DNA from: Tachypleus tridentatus
Taxonomy: Eukaryota; Arthropoda; Merostomata; Xiphosura; Limulidae
Direction of reading: 5' to 3'
Length of the DNA stretch: 64,000 nucleotides
Assembly (NCBI RefSeq): GCF_004210375.1
Contig: NC_134833.1
Span: 48,974,782-49,038,781, forward strand
The translations under genes were made by a program, and so were the position numbers. The first letter of the stretch is position 1, and each line of letters starts with the position of its first letter. This document shows positions 12,048 through 22,952 of the stretch, piece after piece. The notes beneath the pieces are model-generated. The model searched no databases and was not told the origin of the DNA. It was given only the letters and a program-made list of their open reading frames with translations.

Positions 12048-12283
12048 TATAACTCTTTAAACTAGAATATTGAAAAATATTTTAACTGTATTTTAGAACA
12101 TTATGTTTTCAATATAAGCAGTCAATTAAAAGCATTTCACAACACATACATAGTTTAGGCAGTAACGTTGTTTTTTCTGGCTTTGATGTCGTAAACCTAT
12201 TCCTTCAAACCTCTAGTCATGAAGCAATACAACTTAGTGCAGAAATTATTTCACAGGATCCGAAAAAACAGTCGACATAAAAC

Positions 12284-12705
12284 AGAAGTGGTTGAAATTG
12301 AGCACACAGCTACACAATGGACTATCTGTGATCTGCCTACCATAGGTATCGAAACCTACTTTCTATCAGTGGGTTTGTTTGTTTGTTTGTTTGTTTTGGA
12401 ATTTCGCACAAAGCTACACGAGGGCTATCTGTGCTAGCCGTCCTTAATTTAGCAGTGTAAGACTAGAGGGAAGGCAGCTAGTCATCACCACCCACCGCCA
12501 ACTCTTGGGCTACTCTTTTACCAACGAATAGTGGGATTGACCGTCACATTATACACCCCCACGGCTGGGAGGGCGAGCATGTTTAGCGCGACGCGGGCGC
12601 GAACCCGCGACCCTCGGATTACGAGTCGCACGCCTTACGCGCTTGACCATGCCAGGCCCTATCAGTGGGAGTCTGCAAGCATACTGCTGTGCCATTGAGT
12701 TTAAA
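12284..12705 (-). mobile_element. SINE-B interrupted by a SINE-A
   Basis: The two halves, 12284-12373 and about 12670-12705, join into one minus-strand SINE-B. The left half carries the tail and middle (CACACAGCTACACAATGG, CTGCCTACCATAGG, TATCGAAACC). The right half carries the head (GCATACTGCTGTGCCATTGAG). The interruption is the SINE-A at 12374-12658. This order shows SINE-B was here first. Confidence 0.8.
12374..12658 (-). mobile_element. SINE-A nested in SINE-B
   Basis: Full-length minus-strand SINE-A starting with its (GTTT)n tail and ending in the complement of the head. Flanked by a perfect 11-bp target-site duplication CTATCAGTGGG at 12363-12373 and 12659-12669. The perfect duplication and low divergence make this a young insertion. 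Confidence 0.93.
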
Positions 12706-12919
12706 AAAATAAATCATCTTGTAAACTTTTTTGTAAATTATTATAGTAATTTTGCTTTACTTAGCAATTTCCTTAGTTTTAGCACCAACTTGCAACCAAT
12801 GTTATCTCTCTCTTGTCAAGTCTTTATTTATGTTACTGGACACTGAAAGAAATCGATTTCGGAGCTGGCAAACAAATTTTGTATCCATGCAGTACAGTAA
12901 AATGTTCTCTTCAGTATAA

Positions 12920-13045
12920 TGTGGAGGTGTTATAAGAGCGACGGACAATCCGTTTCAGGTGGTAAGATATATTGAACCCCCTTCTTTCCATTCCTTAAGT
13001 AGCTCAAAATTAGGGACGGTAGCAGATAGCCTTTCCACACATACT
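12920..13045 (+). mobile_element. SINE-A relic
   Basis: Old fragment: GTTATAAGAGCGACGGACAATCC corresponds to the conserved body and TTAGGGACGGTAGCAGATAGCC to the 3' part. The head and much of the middle are lost. Confidence 0.6.
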
Positions 13046-13071
13046 ATAATAGAACTTTTACTTATATGATA

Positions 13072-13344
13072 TGGCATGGCCAAGTGTGTTAAGGCGTGTG
13101 ACACGTAATCTGAGTGTCGCGGGTTCGCATCCCCGTCGCGCCAAACATGCTCGCCCTTTCAGCCTTGGGGGCGTTATAATGTGACGGTCAATCCCACTAT
13201 TCGTTGGTAAAAGAGTAACCCAAGAGTTGGCGGTGGGTGGTGATGATTAGCTGCCTTCCCTCTAGTCTTACACTGCTAAATTAGGGACGGCTAGCAGAGA
13301 TATCCCTCGAGTAGCTTTGTGCGAAATTCAAAAAACAAACAAAT
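13072..13344 (+). mobile_element. SINE-A
   Basis: Full-length copy with head, B box (GGGTTCGCATCCC), body and AAACAAACAAA tail. Target-site duplication TTATATGATA at 13062-13071 and 13345-13354. Confidence 0.92.
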
Positions 13345-13743
13345 TTATATGATACTGGAAAAAAAAAACTTTATTTATTACGTGGTGTGCAACCTCTAAC
13401 TTTTGATCCGGTGTACATGTATATTTGCAATAGAGGTCACGATTTTCCCGTTTTGTCACGGATAACTTTATTTTTCTCCATTCACAGAGTGCAGATATGA
13501 CGTCATGAATATGTCACAAGTAGATCTGATATACTGGGTAACCAGCTAGTTTGTTATAAACACAAATCCAAATTGTTCCATATTTTCCTTCAAGTCAAAA
13601 CTGCAATATGCAGCTCCTCCCACACAAAACTGTCGTTGATTTAGCAGAAAAATTACGTATTAAATCTTTAGTTTTAACTGTTCTAGTAGAATTTTAATTT
13701 CTCTGTGAATTTTCCTTTTAAGTTTCCTTGTTATTTACATAAC

Positions 13744-14070
13744 TAGTTGTTTCTTTTGGTTAGTAGTGAAAAGCTACACAAGGGCCAAACGCTAGCCGTA
13801 CCTAGTTATATGGCCCGGCATGGCCAGGTGGGTTAAGGCGTTCGGCTCGTAATCTAATTTGGCAGTGTAAGACTAGAGGGAAGGCAGCTAGTCATCACCA
13901 CCCACCGCCAACTCATGGGCTACTCTTTTATCAACGAATAGTGAAATTGACCGTCACATTATAACGCCCCCACGGCTGAAAGGGCGAGCATGTTTGGCGC
14001 GACGGGGATGCGAACCTGCGACCTTCAGATTACGAGTCGTACGCCTTAACCCGCTTGGCCATGCCGGGCC
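13744..14070 (-). mobile_element. Fold-back SINE-A
   Basis: A minus-strand SINE-A (tail at 13744-13803, body and head at 13856-14070) carrying an inserted, inverted piece of SINE-A head at 13812-13855 (GGCCCGGCATGGCCAGG on the plus strand). The inserted head is the reverse complement of the element's own head at 14026-14070, so the unit can fold on itself with arms of about 44 bp. The body resumes after the insert at AATTTGGCAGTG. It may have arisen by template switching during reverse transcription or by insertion of a truncated copy. Confidence 0.8.
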
Positions 14071-14578
14071 AGGTATCGTTGGGGAATTAATTTATTTCTT
14101 CTATAGATTTTAGAGGTATTTGTTCCTTCTTTAGTTTTATGACGTTCTTTCCAGCAGTCAATAATAATAATAATATATTCATTGTTAAACGCACGTTAAA
14201 GCTGTCTGGATAAATGGAATATTACAAACAGTTTTATAATTTAACGAATATTGTAATGTCAGTTATGTGTATTAACTCGGAAGCCACAAAGGCGAAATGA
14301 TAGTTTTTTTAATTGTATTATATATATATATATCTGGAATATAAAAGTCTTTGTTCCTAATCTTTTTATCACTACTAAGAAATATTAAATTGTTCCTGAC
14401 ATAGAGCAAAAAGTCAAAAGTTCAGAAAATCTACAGAAATTCGGAAAATATAATTTATAATATTTTACAATGAAAGATAATTTGACTATAATATTTTCTA
14501 TTCTATTTCTTACTTTTAATATTTATGATATTTACTTACTTAAACTATTTCAACTTTATAGACATGTGAAATAGTTAT
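14071..14578. other. No gene seen
   Basis: AT-rich, with an (AT)n run near 14319. At 14277-14310 GAAGCCACAAAGGCGAAATG matches the recurring trailer-like motif described in the findings. Confidence 0.5.
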
Positions 14579-14589
14579 ATTTACGATTT

Positions 14590-14800
14590 TGTTTGTTTTT
14601 TAATCTCGCGCAAAGCTACACAAGGGCTATCTGCGCTAGCCGTCCCTAATTTAGGAAGTTTAAACTTGAGGGAAGGCTACTCTTTTACTAACGAATAGTT
14701 GGAATTAACTGCACATAATAACGCCCCCACGACAGGAAATTGAACCAGGGACACTAAGATTACGAGTCGAGCGTCGTAATCACCTGGCAATGTCGGGTTG
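14590..14800 (-). mobile_element. SINE-A
   Basis: Minus-strand copy with an internal deletion of part of the body. Exact 11-bp target-site duplication ATTTACGATTT at 14579-14589 and 14801-14811. Confidence 0.92.
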
Positions 14801-14811
14801 ATTTACGATTT

Positions 14812-16583
14812 CTATGTACAAAAGAATGCATTATCTTTGTATGTATTCGAATGCCAACAGTTAGTTGTTTTGGGGTATTGTTGATACATTCGGTCACAAG
14901 TTTCGACATCCTTATTTTTAATCTGTCTACAATAAACAATCTAAATTTGAGCCAAATCTGAATTACTTTTCTAATATAAATACCCTGTCAATTTCATCAC
15001 TAATAATCTGACTGACGCAGTTCTACTACAACTATGAAGAAATAAACCAGCCTTTAAACGTATTTATATCATAACAGATATTTCTTTATTTTCTATGACT
15101 CTTCAGTGTAGTAATTTTTGTTTTTAGCCCTAGTAATTATTATTAATAAATGATGGTGATTTTTCTACCGACTACATGTATACACATACATTATATTCAG
15201 TCTATTGTGAAAGAAAATATATGCAGCTGACATTGATTAAATTGCGAAAAGGAACAGATTCATTGGTTAAGAACAAGTAAAACTTAAACGAGAATTAGGT
15301 TCCTCTACTGTCATAAAACGTGAAGGTGAATCTGGTTGATTTCGTGCATATCGAGAACAAGTGTTACATCATGTTATCAGCTTACGAGAGTAATTTGAAT
15401 ATTTCTATTTGGCAACTTGGAGAAGGAAAACTATATCCAACTAAAAAAGGTATCACGTTTCTTCAGCAGATGGAAGGAGTTTGAACAATGTATTCTAACC
15501 AATAGTATAGCTGTACAGAACCAAAAACAAAACAAAACACACCAGGAATCGTGTAATTCAGATTGTGTAACGGTATTGTTATGAAAACTGATAAAATTAT
15601 CTTCATTTTATCAAGTTCAGAATAGAAGGCTGTATGTGAAAGCAAAGATCTTAGTTGGACTCAACATTCTTGCAGTGTGTTAAATCACGGTACGTGTGTG
15701 GTTATATTCCAGATTTGCATAGATAAGAGTGAATAAGTTTATTTCTCAATGTGTGTTTAAGCAAAGAGTAACACAGTTAAATATATCAGGCTATATCGAT
15801 GAAACTTTCAGGGATACCGTAGAGAAAGACCTTATCTAAAATTTATCCATAAATTGTCTATGTATCCAATTCTTAAAGATTTCAAGAACAAACAAAATTT
15901 CAGAAATATCGAGATAATAATAAATAAATTCTTGACAAATTATTTCAATTTGCTATTTCTTATTATATTATAAGACATATGATCTTCAAGAAAAGACATC
16001 TCTGTTTTAATATTTTATGAATACATCACGTTTACTATCTGCCAGAATATATTTTAACACCAAAATAAGCAGTATGTTCATTACACTTCAAGTCTGACAA
16101 TGAAGAACGGATTTTGTATGTTGCTGAATTTAACATTCAATAAAACACGAATTTATTTATTTTTGCACTTTACATAACAATACAGAAAGCTAAGTGTGTA
16201 TTTTGTTATATTCTCAAGATTTGAGGGTATTTTAGGAAATATTTCCTTTTCGTTCTAGAACTCGCATATTTGTTGTTTAAAACTGCTATTGCTTACAAGA
16301 ATAACTTACCAAGATCTATACATAGTTTATATTCTTGCAGATGTGTTTCTTTTGACACGTAAAAACATGTCAGTGTCGTCCATCTTACAAACTGGGTTGT
16401 GTAATTCAAATTTCTCCGAGGGGCAAATTCTGCTGACACCTCGATACCTTTTGAAATGTAAAAATAACGCAGATGAAACATGTATACATGTTAAAATACT
16501 GGACTGACAAGATTAAATTAATTTTCATGCATGTCTAGTGCATTTCAATTAACGTATAATTATTGTATACTTTCTACTCTGTT
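14812..16583. other. No gene seen
   Basis: No element or gene recognised. The short overlapping open frames near 16290-16507, one on each strand, have no domain I can name. Confidence 0.5.
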
Positions 16584-16594
16584 ACTCTCCTACT

Positions 16595-16863
16595 GGGCCC
16601 GGCATGGTCAGGTAGTTACGACGCTCGGCTCGTAATCTGATGGTCGGGGGTTCGAAACCCTGTCACACCAAACATGCTCGCCCTTTCACCCGTGGCGGCG
16701 TTATAAGTACGGTCAATCCCATTATTCGTTGGTGAAAAGAGTAACCCAAGAGTTGGCGGTGGTTGGTGATGACTAGCCGCCTTCCTTGTCGTCTTATACT
16801 GCTAAATTAGGGACGGCTAGCGTCCCTCGTGTAGCTTTGCGTGAAATTTAAAACAAACCAAAT
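16595..16863 (+). mobile_element. SINE-A
   Basis: Near full-length copy starting GGGCCCGGCATGG. Target-site duplication ACTCTCCTACT at 16584-16594 and ACTCTCTTACT at 16864-16874 (one mismatch). Confidence 0.9.
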
Positions 16864-17004
16864 ACTCTCTTACTAACCTCCTCATATAGCTGTAAACGAC
16901 CACAACTTGAGAATTAACTGGATCTACTGTCATACAATATTTGAATATAATAAAAAGGAGAATTAATACATTTCATCTAAAATATAACAACACTGATTGC
17001 AACA

Positions 17005-17851
17005 TATTACCTATTATAGTTTATCTCGGATGAGTCTCCGATTTATTATATTACGTATATTAACGTATTACGATATCAAATAGCCGATAATTTTAACTTA
17101 AAAATTAATTGAATGTTAATGTATACCAAACTTATTATATTTACCAACAAGAGAAAAATTTGTGTATTAATTTCTTAACACAAATATTTTAATATACAAA
17201 TAATAATTTATAATAACGGTTATTGCAAAGTTATTAAGAATAGTGGTTTCTATACACATATTTTACGAACTCACAATCAGTTGTGTATCTTCTATCTGGT
17301 TTGGAGCTGAATATTTTATCAACGATCCAGGTCAAATTATTTTTACGTTGATACACATATTCACTTCATTTGACGGGAATACAAGATAGCTCTATTCTTG
17401 TTTGACCTAATGCGGTTTACAAGCTCACTTTTTACATATAAGGATATGTTATGTCCTTGTAGAGGTACTAACGCCCAAAAGTAATTCTCTGAATTTGAAT
17501 GATTCGAAATCTATAAGCTTTCCTGGTCAAGTATCTGTAGTTTTCTGATTAATAAGCGTTAATCACAATTATAGCTTCCGAGGCTCAAAATATACTGACT
17601 GTAGCTGACCATTAAGATATAACTGACTCTTGGCGAGGTTTTATACAAATCAAGAGAGATTCTCGAACATCTAACAATATTTGAAAACACGTTAGCATTT
17701 TCATAAACTAACTATTGTTGATTTTTGCTCTCTAGAATCTTCTACAAATTTAGAGAACAGGCGGGACAGCAGTATACGTGACGTGCATCAAAAACTATAA
17801 TGAAACGAACGTAGACACTAAATTAAATGTGCAACACTTAAGTCTATTACA
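17005..17851 (+). mobile_element. Solo-LTR-like repeat, copy B
   Basis: 847 bp, related along its whole length to 39833-40697 and to the minus-strand copy 5275-6076. It starts TATTACC (TGTTACC in copy C) and ends TATTACA. A 4-bp duplication AACA flanks it at 17001-17004 and 17852-17855, as expected for Gypsy-type LTR elements. Shared landmarks: GAATATTTTATC then ACGATCCAGGTC near 17310-17333, the TTAATCAC-ATTATAGCTTCC block near 17560, and AGAATCTTCTACAAATTT at 17736. No primer-binding site or coding region adjoins it, so it is solo. Confidence 0.7.
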
Positions 17852-17855
17852 AACA

Positions 17856-18778
17856 TTAAAAAAATATCATTGTCATATAGATATTGAGTATTTAAAGAAA
17901 GAACATAATATTTACTTGAATAAGATATTCATTGTAGTAACATTTTTATTCTTTTATGTTATTAAAGTAATAATCTCTGGTTGCTTTACAGCTGTACGAA
18001 AAATCTGATGTATTGACATTTTCGACGGGGCAGAGTTAATATTATCTTTATATCTCGTATGATACAAATAATGGGAAATGTGTTAGATTCATGTAACATC
18101 ACAGTAATTATCTTTGGAACGATAAATACTATGAAAACTACAGTGGATGTTATTATTACAATGATATACAGTAAATTTTATAAACCATATAAATGCAGAT
18201 AAAATTAACCAACGCCATTAGATTTATATCCAGAGACCGTTGGTCAAAGACCATACTTATTTTAATTTAGTATTATTCCTCCTGCATAATAACATAATAC
18301 ACAGTCAAGGTTCCAGAAAATGTAGAAAAGCAATAGTTTAGTTGTATAGTATACGAAGTCGCATAGAAACTTATGTTTAATCAACAATAATGTTCTTGAA
18401 TTAAGGAAACGTCCAAACGCACAACAAGTCTTTCTTTACTGACCAATTACTATAGGTTATCAACGAGTAGACAGTCCAATGTCTCAAAAAAACTCTTCCT
18501 TATGTTTGTATTTCGTTGTTTGTTTACTTATTATTAAATTAGAAATAATTTTGACACAACAGTTACAATTACATCGAGTACAAAAAAACTCCAAAGTTAC
18601 AGACGAAAAATGTTCTACGATGTGTGAAATTGTGCTAGTAGTCTTGTATTTTTCTATATTTTTTCTAGGTTATTTTATCTATCCCTTCGAAACTTGAGAC
18701 AATATTTCAAGAACGTTCAGCACAAATCACTTTGAAAAGTTAGTACACATTCCATGTTGTAATCATTTCTAATCGGAT
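17856..18778. other. No gene seen
   Basis: Low-complexity AT-rich DNA. Open frames of 72-76 codons (17778-18008, 18479-18697) are rich in hydrophobic residues from A/T-rich codons, look like chance, and have no start context or domain to support them. Confidence 0.5.
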
Positions 18779-18877
18779 TAAGTTGTCATGTAAAAATAGT
18801 CAAACTCGTACTGTGCTTTTGCGTTTTCATTTATTTCGTGCACAGTACGAGTTTGACTATTTTTACATGACAACTTA
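18779..18877. repeat. Perfect 38-bp inverted repeat (hairpin)
   Basis: Left arm 18779-18816 and right arm 18840-18877 are exact reverse complements over 38 bp, with a 23-nt loop (18817-18839). The left arm begins TAAGTTGTCATG and ends GTACTGTGC. No terminal-repeat family elsewhere in the window shares these arms. See findings for interpretation. Confidence 0.97.
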
Positions 18878-20207
18878 CTATATACTTGACCACAAAAGCA
18901 TAAAGCTACAAACGTATTCTCACATAGTGGCTTGTGTTGCTGTTGTACCCATGTGATTTAGACAAACTGATAAAACTGTGGATAGGAACTAGTTGATATT
19001 CCGGCATTAACGAAGAAAATAAAATATGTAGTTAAACTTTAATACTATGTCTGTGTTTGCTTCTAACATCACATAAATATTTTATAAAACGGAGTAAGTC
19101 TTACAGAAGTAACACTTGACAATATTAACATTATTATATCATAAAATTGTCATACAAAATATATCGTAATAAAATCATGCTTGACTGCAGTGAAAAAGTG
19201 ATTTATCACTTTTATTAGGCCTACAAAGTCTGAATTCTGCGTCAGTTTAGGCATTTTGTATAACTGTGTAACATACAACGTTATATTTTAAGAAGTAAAT
19301 GCATGTATTGTCATTCTACCTCCTTAATTTGAACCGAATGTGATTCATAATAGTATTTTTAACAATTTCTCACTAAAGATTATAAATTTGGTGTGCAATA
19401 TATATATCCTTTTACATGAGATCAGTTTATAAAACATATAAATTCTGATAAAATCAATGTCAGACATTCACCAAATGAATATTTCAGCTAAATGTAATAA
19501 ATTTTGATATGTTAGAAAGGATATTTCAATAAATATTCTTAAACGTAATGTTGTCCTTCGTAAAGATGTTAATTTTATTAATCCATTTAGCCTTACTACA
19601 ATTCAGGTAATTTGTGCATTACACGTAGCGTTATGTTTAAATAATTTTACGCTTTTTTCTCTCATAAAACAACAAAAAAAGAGAAGCCTAACAGAGTTTC
19701 TTTAATATGATGAGCTGCAAGAAGTGGTTCACCACCATTTGCGATGTAATTATAGCTACTGAGTTATACGTGACTGAAATTTGTTACAAAAAACCTTCAA
19801 TATTAACGTAGGGGACCAATTACAAATTTAACTTTAATTGTCAATAAGATGCAAGAAAATAACTTTTCATCCGCTGGGAGTAAGTAGTATATTTTAATGC
19901 AAACAGATATAGGCATTTATTTTTAAAATAGAAACAAGTTGTACTTTGTCCTACAAACACTTTAAAAATACATAAAATCAAGAAAGGAAAGAGCTTTGTA
20001 ATCGTTAAAAATAACATGAAAGAAAATATGTTAAAACTGTTTTAATTTTTGCATTTATAGCTCTTAAAATAAACAGAGGTTATGTAAAAATAGTACTGTA
20101 GTTACTTTAGTGTCCACAACTGATGTTAAAATAGTGCAACAAATAATATTATTTTGGCAGAAGAATGTTTTTAGCTTCATACTAATATTGTTGTTTATTT
20201 TGCTTGC
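18878..20207. other. No gene seen
   Basis: AT-rich, nothing recognised. CAAAAGCA at about 18892 echoes TGCTTTTG just inside the hairpin loop, so the inverted duplication may be imperfectly longer. Confidence 0.5.
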
Positions 20208-20302
20208 CACCCTCAGTGGCTCAGCGGTATGTCTGCGAACTTACAACGCAAAAATCCGGGTTTCGAAACCTGCTTTGTGCTTAATTCAAAACAACAACAA
20301 CA
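20208..20302 (+). mobile_element. SINE-B, internally deleted
   Basis: Head with GTGGCTCAGCGGTATGTCTG and GGGTTTCGAAACC (B box) joined directly to the tail (TGCTTTGTGCTTAATTC, then ACAACAACAAC). The middle block found in other SINE-B copies is missing. Confidence 0.8.
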
Positions 20303-20404
20303 TCATTTTGTTTGAAGCTGGCCTGTCTTCAAGATGATCGGAAAAATTTATATTGTAAAGATGTCTCATAGAAAGGCATTCATTTACCTACTGTTTAAGC
20401 ATCA

Positions 20405-20608
20405 ATAAATCCTAGTGTTATTTTCCAATTGCTTATGCCTAAAGTAAATGAAAAAGACATATTTTTCTTTTCAAACTTTGCTTTTGTGACCTGGGTAATG
20501 AAATTTTCAAAGTTACCGATTTTTCAGAACATTCAAGATAGATTCAGTGCTGAGTAGCTGATAGAGAATTTTCTTGAGCTTACAAGAATTTTCAAGAACT
20601 TTCTAGAA
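20405..20608. repeat. Block shared with 8060-8180, beside hAT copy 2
   Basis: The first 120 bp match 8060-8180 (TTTTCAAACTTTGCTTTTGT and following). The rest has TTCAAGAAC/TTCTAGAA-like pieces similar in style to the 9081-9159 array. It is probably an internally deleted relative of the element whose transposase relic is at 8254-9030. hAT copy 2 is inserted at its right edge. Confidence 0.6.
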
Positions 20609-22952
20609 CAGTGGTTCTTAACCTGGGTCTAATCGAACCCCAGGGGAACGGTGAGTCAGTCTCAGAGGTTCGACGGAGGTCAAGACACACATACTGTGTG
20701 TGTGTCCATTCCGTTCACCCCACTCGTATGATTCGTGACGTCATGCTCCATTTGGCCATCATTGGCTGCGGCTGATCACGTCATATGACTTGGCCTTAAT
20801 ATCTGTGCTGCAGGGAACTTCGTGCGCTTAGCAGTCGACTTGTGACTGCAGTAATCGTGCGTCATTTGTGATTTTTTCCTAATCTTTCAATCCCTTCATA
20901 CTAACTATGTCGAGCAAAAACAGAAAGTGGTCGGACGAATACGTACAATATGGATTGACGCGTATAACGAAACATGATGGGAGTCAGCGTCCTCAATGCA
21001 TGATTTGCAATGCCAAGTTGAGCAATTCTAGTCTAACACCGGCAAAACTAAGAGAACACTCCCTAAAGCTGCATGGAGATGGGAAATACAAGAATACAAC
21101 GCTTGCTGAATGCAAAGTAAAGAGAGCCAGGTTTGATGAAAAGGCTACTTTGCCTGTTCTCGGCTTTGTACCCATCGACAAACCGATCCTCACAGCATCG
21201 TACGAAGTTGCGTACTTGATCGCAAAGCAGGGCAAACCACACACCATTGGTGAAGCACCCGTAAAACCAGCTGCGTTGAAGATGACGAATATCATGCTGG
21301 GAAAAGTTACTGAAAATAAGTTATCCAAATTCCTCTTTCAAATGACACCATCAGCAGCAGAATAGATGACATGAGCGATGACGTCTTAGCACAAGTAGTT
21401 GTAGATCTGATTTCAAGCCCAGCAAAATTCAGTCTTTAACTTCACGAGATCACTGACGTTTCCAATCTAAGTCAGCTTGTTGTATTCGTGCGCTATGTGA
21501 AAAACAACGAGATAAAAAAAAGATTTTTTTATTTTGTAAGCCTCTTACTACAACAACTAAGGCAGCCGACGTGAAGAAACTTTTGGATGACTTCTGCAGA
21601 GACAACGATTTTTCGTGGGATATGGTTTCTGCAGTTTGTTCGGATGAAGCTCCAGTCATGCTGGGACGAAACTCTGGTTTTGGTGCGCTGGTGAAAGCCG
21701 ATGCACCACACATCATTGTAACTCACTATGTTCTGCACAGGCATGTATTGAAAACAAAAACCTTGCCTTCAAAACTGGCAGAAGTATTACAAATTATAGT
21801 GGAATGTGTGAACCTTGTGCAAAATAGTGCCCTGAAGCACCGCATCTTCAAAGAGCTGTGTATTGAAATGGGCTCTGAATTCGAGGTACTTCTGTACCAT
21901 TTTAACGTTCGGTGGTTATCCCGGGGAAAGGTGCTGAATCGTGTTCTTGCCATGCGTGTGGAATTAGCCTTATTTTTGCGAGAGCATCAACATTGTCATG
22001 CAGATTGCTTCAAAATATCTGAGCTCATTCTCATTTTGGCGAACATGGCCGATATCTTCAATGCTCTCAATCATCTCAATCAACAGATGCAGTTCGGTGG
22101 AATCAACATCATCGAAGTGGAAGAAAACCTGAAGGCTTTTCAAAAAAAGCTACCGTTATGTAAACGACGAACAGAGAATGATAACTTCGCAAACTTTCCC
22201 CTGCTGAACGACTGTGTAAGTAATATGGAAGATGTGTCTGAAATCGGATACATTTCTGTACCCGGGGAACTGAAGCAAGCAATTGCCATGCACTTAGATG
22301 AGCTCGCAAAGTCCGTCGACGGATACTTCCCCATCAGAGAGTCATATCCAGCATGAATGAGACAGTCGTTCACGTTCAGTGTTGCGACAGCAGATGTCAA
22401 TGATGAATACCTCGACGAAATCATTGAACTTCAGCAGAGTCAGATTCAACAGCAACTTTTCAGAACAACAACGCTCTCAACGTTTTGGTTTCACCAAATC
22501 GTAGCGTACCCTCTTATTGCTAAGAAAGCCCTTGAGATACTCATGTTACAACGTATCTTTGCGAGCAATCATTTTCGAGGATGGTAGACATAAAAACGAA
22601 GAAAAGAAACAGACCTTGTTGCGAAAATGATATGAGAGTGGCACTTGCCAAGGTGAAGCCGCGCATTTCTGAACTTGTCTCTGAAAGGCAACAACAAAAG
22701 TCACATTGATTTGTAGTAAATATTCATTGAGTTTTGTTTTTGTGTGAATTTCATGTTTTGTTGGTTTTGTTCTTTGAACACAGTGATATTGTGTGCACCC
22801 GATGCATGGTTCATTTTGTGCACTGATAAAATATCTACTTATGTTTTGAATTTGAAAAAATATTATTTTATTTTTCGAGTTACGAAGGGTTCAGTGAATG
22901 CAAGTACGAAACTTCCGGGGTTAAGTACCTCCAACAAGGTTAAAAACCACTG
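20609..22952 (+). mobile_element. hAT (Buster/ZBED5-like) transposon, copy 2
   Basis: 2344-bp element with terminal inverted repeats CAGTGGTTCTTAACC (left) and, at the right, GGTTAAAAACCACTG. Flanking 8-mers are TTCTAGAA and CATTATAA. They are not a clear duplication but both have TA at the centre, the pattern known for Buster-group hATs. Nearly identical to the minus-strand copy at 9160-11508, with which it forms an inverted pair about 9.1 kb apart. Confidence 0.93.
20907..22709 (+). pseudogene. hAT transposase, BED finger plus hATC (ZBED5-like), broken
   Basis: Starts with ATG at 20907 (MSSKNRKWSDEY). The BED zinc finger uses C31, C34, H51 and H56. The first 152 codons are open, then a one-base deletion near 21326 shifts the frame, TAA at 21437-21439 and TGA at 22354-22356 follow; all three lesions are shared with copy 1. 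Private lesions: extra bases in the A and T runs around 21512-21530, and a 7-bp deletion after 22544 (between CAT and GTTACA) that removes the frame of the hATC dimerisation domain. The catalytic-core segment 21571-22356 stays open for 261 codons. Trp8 is intact here. Not expected to make active transposase. Confidence 0.92.
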
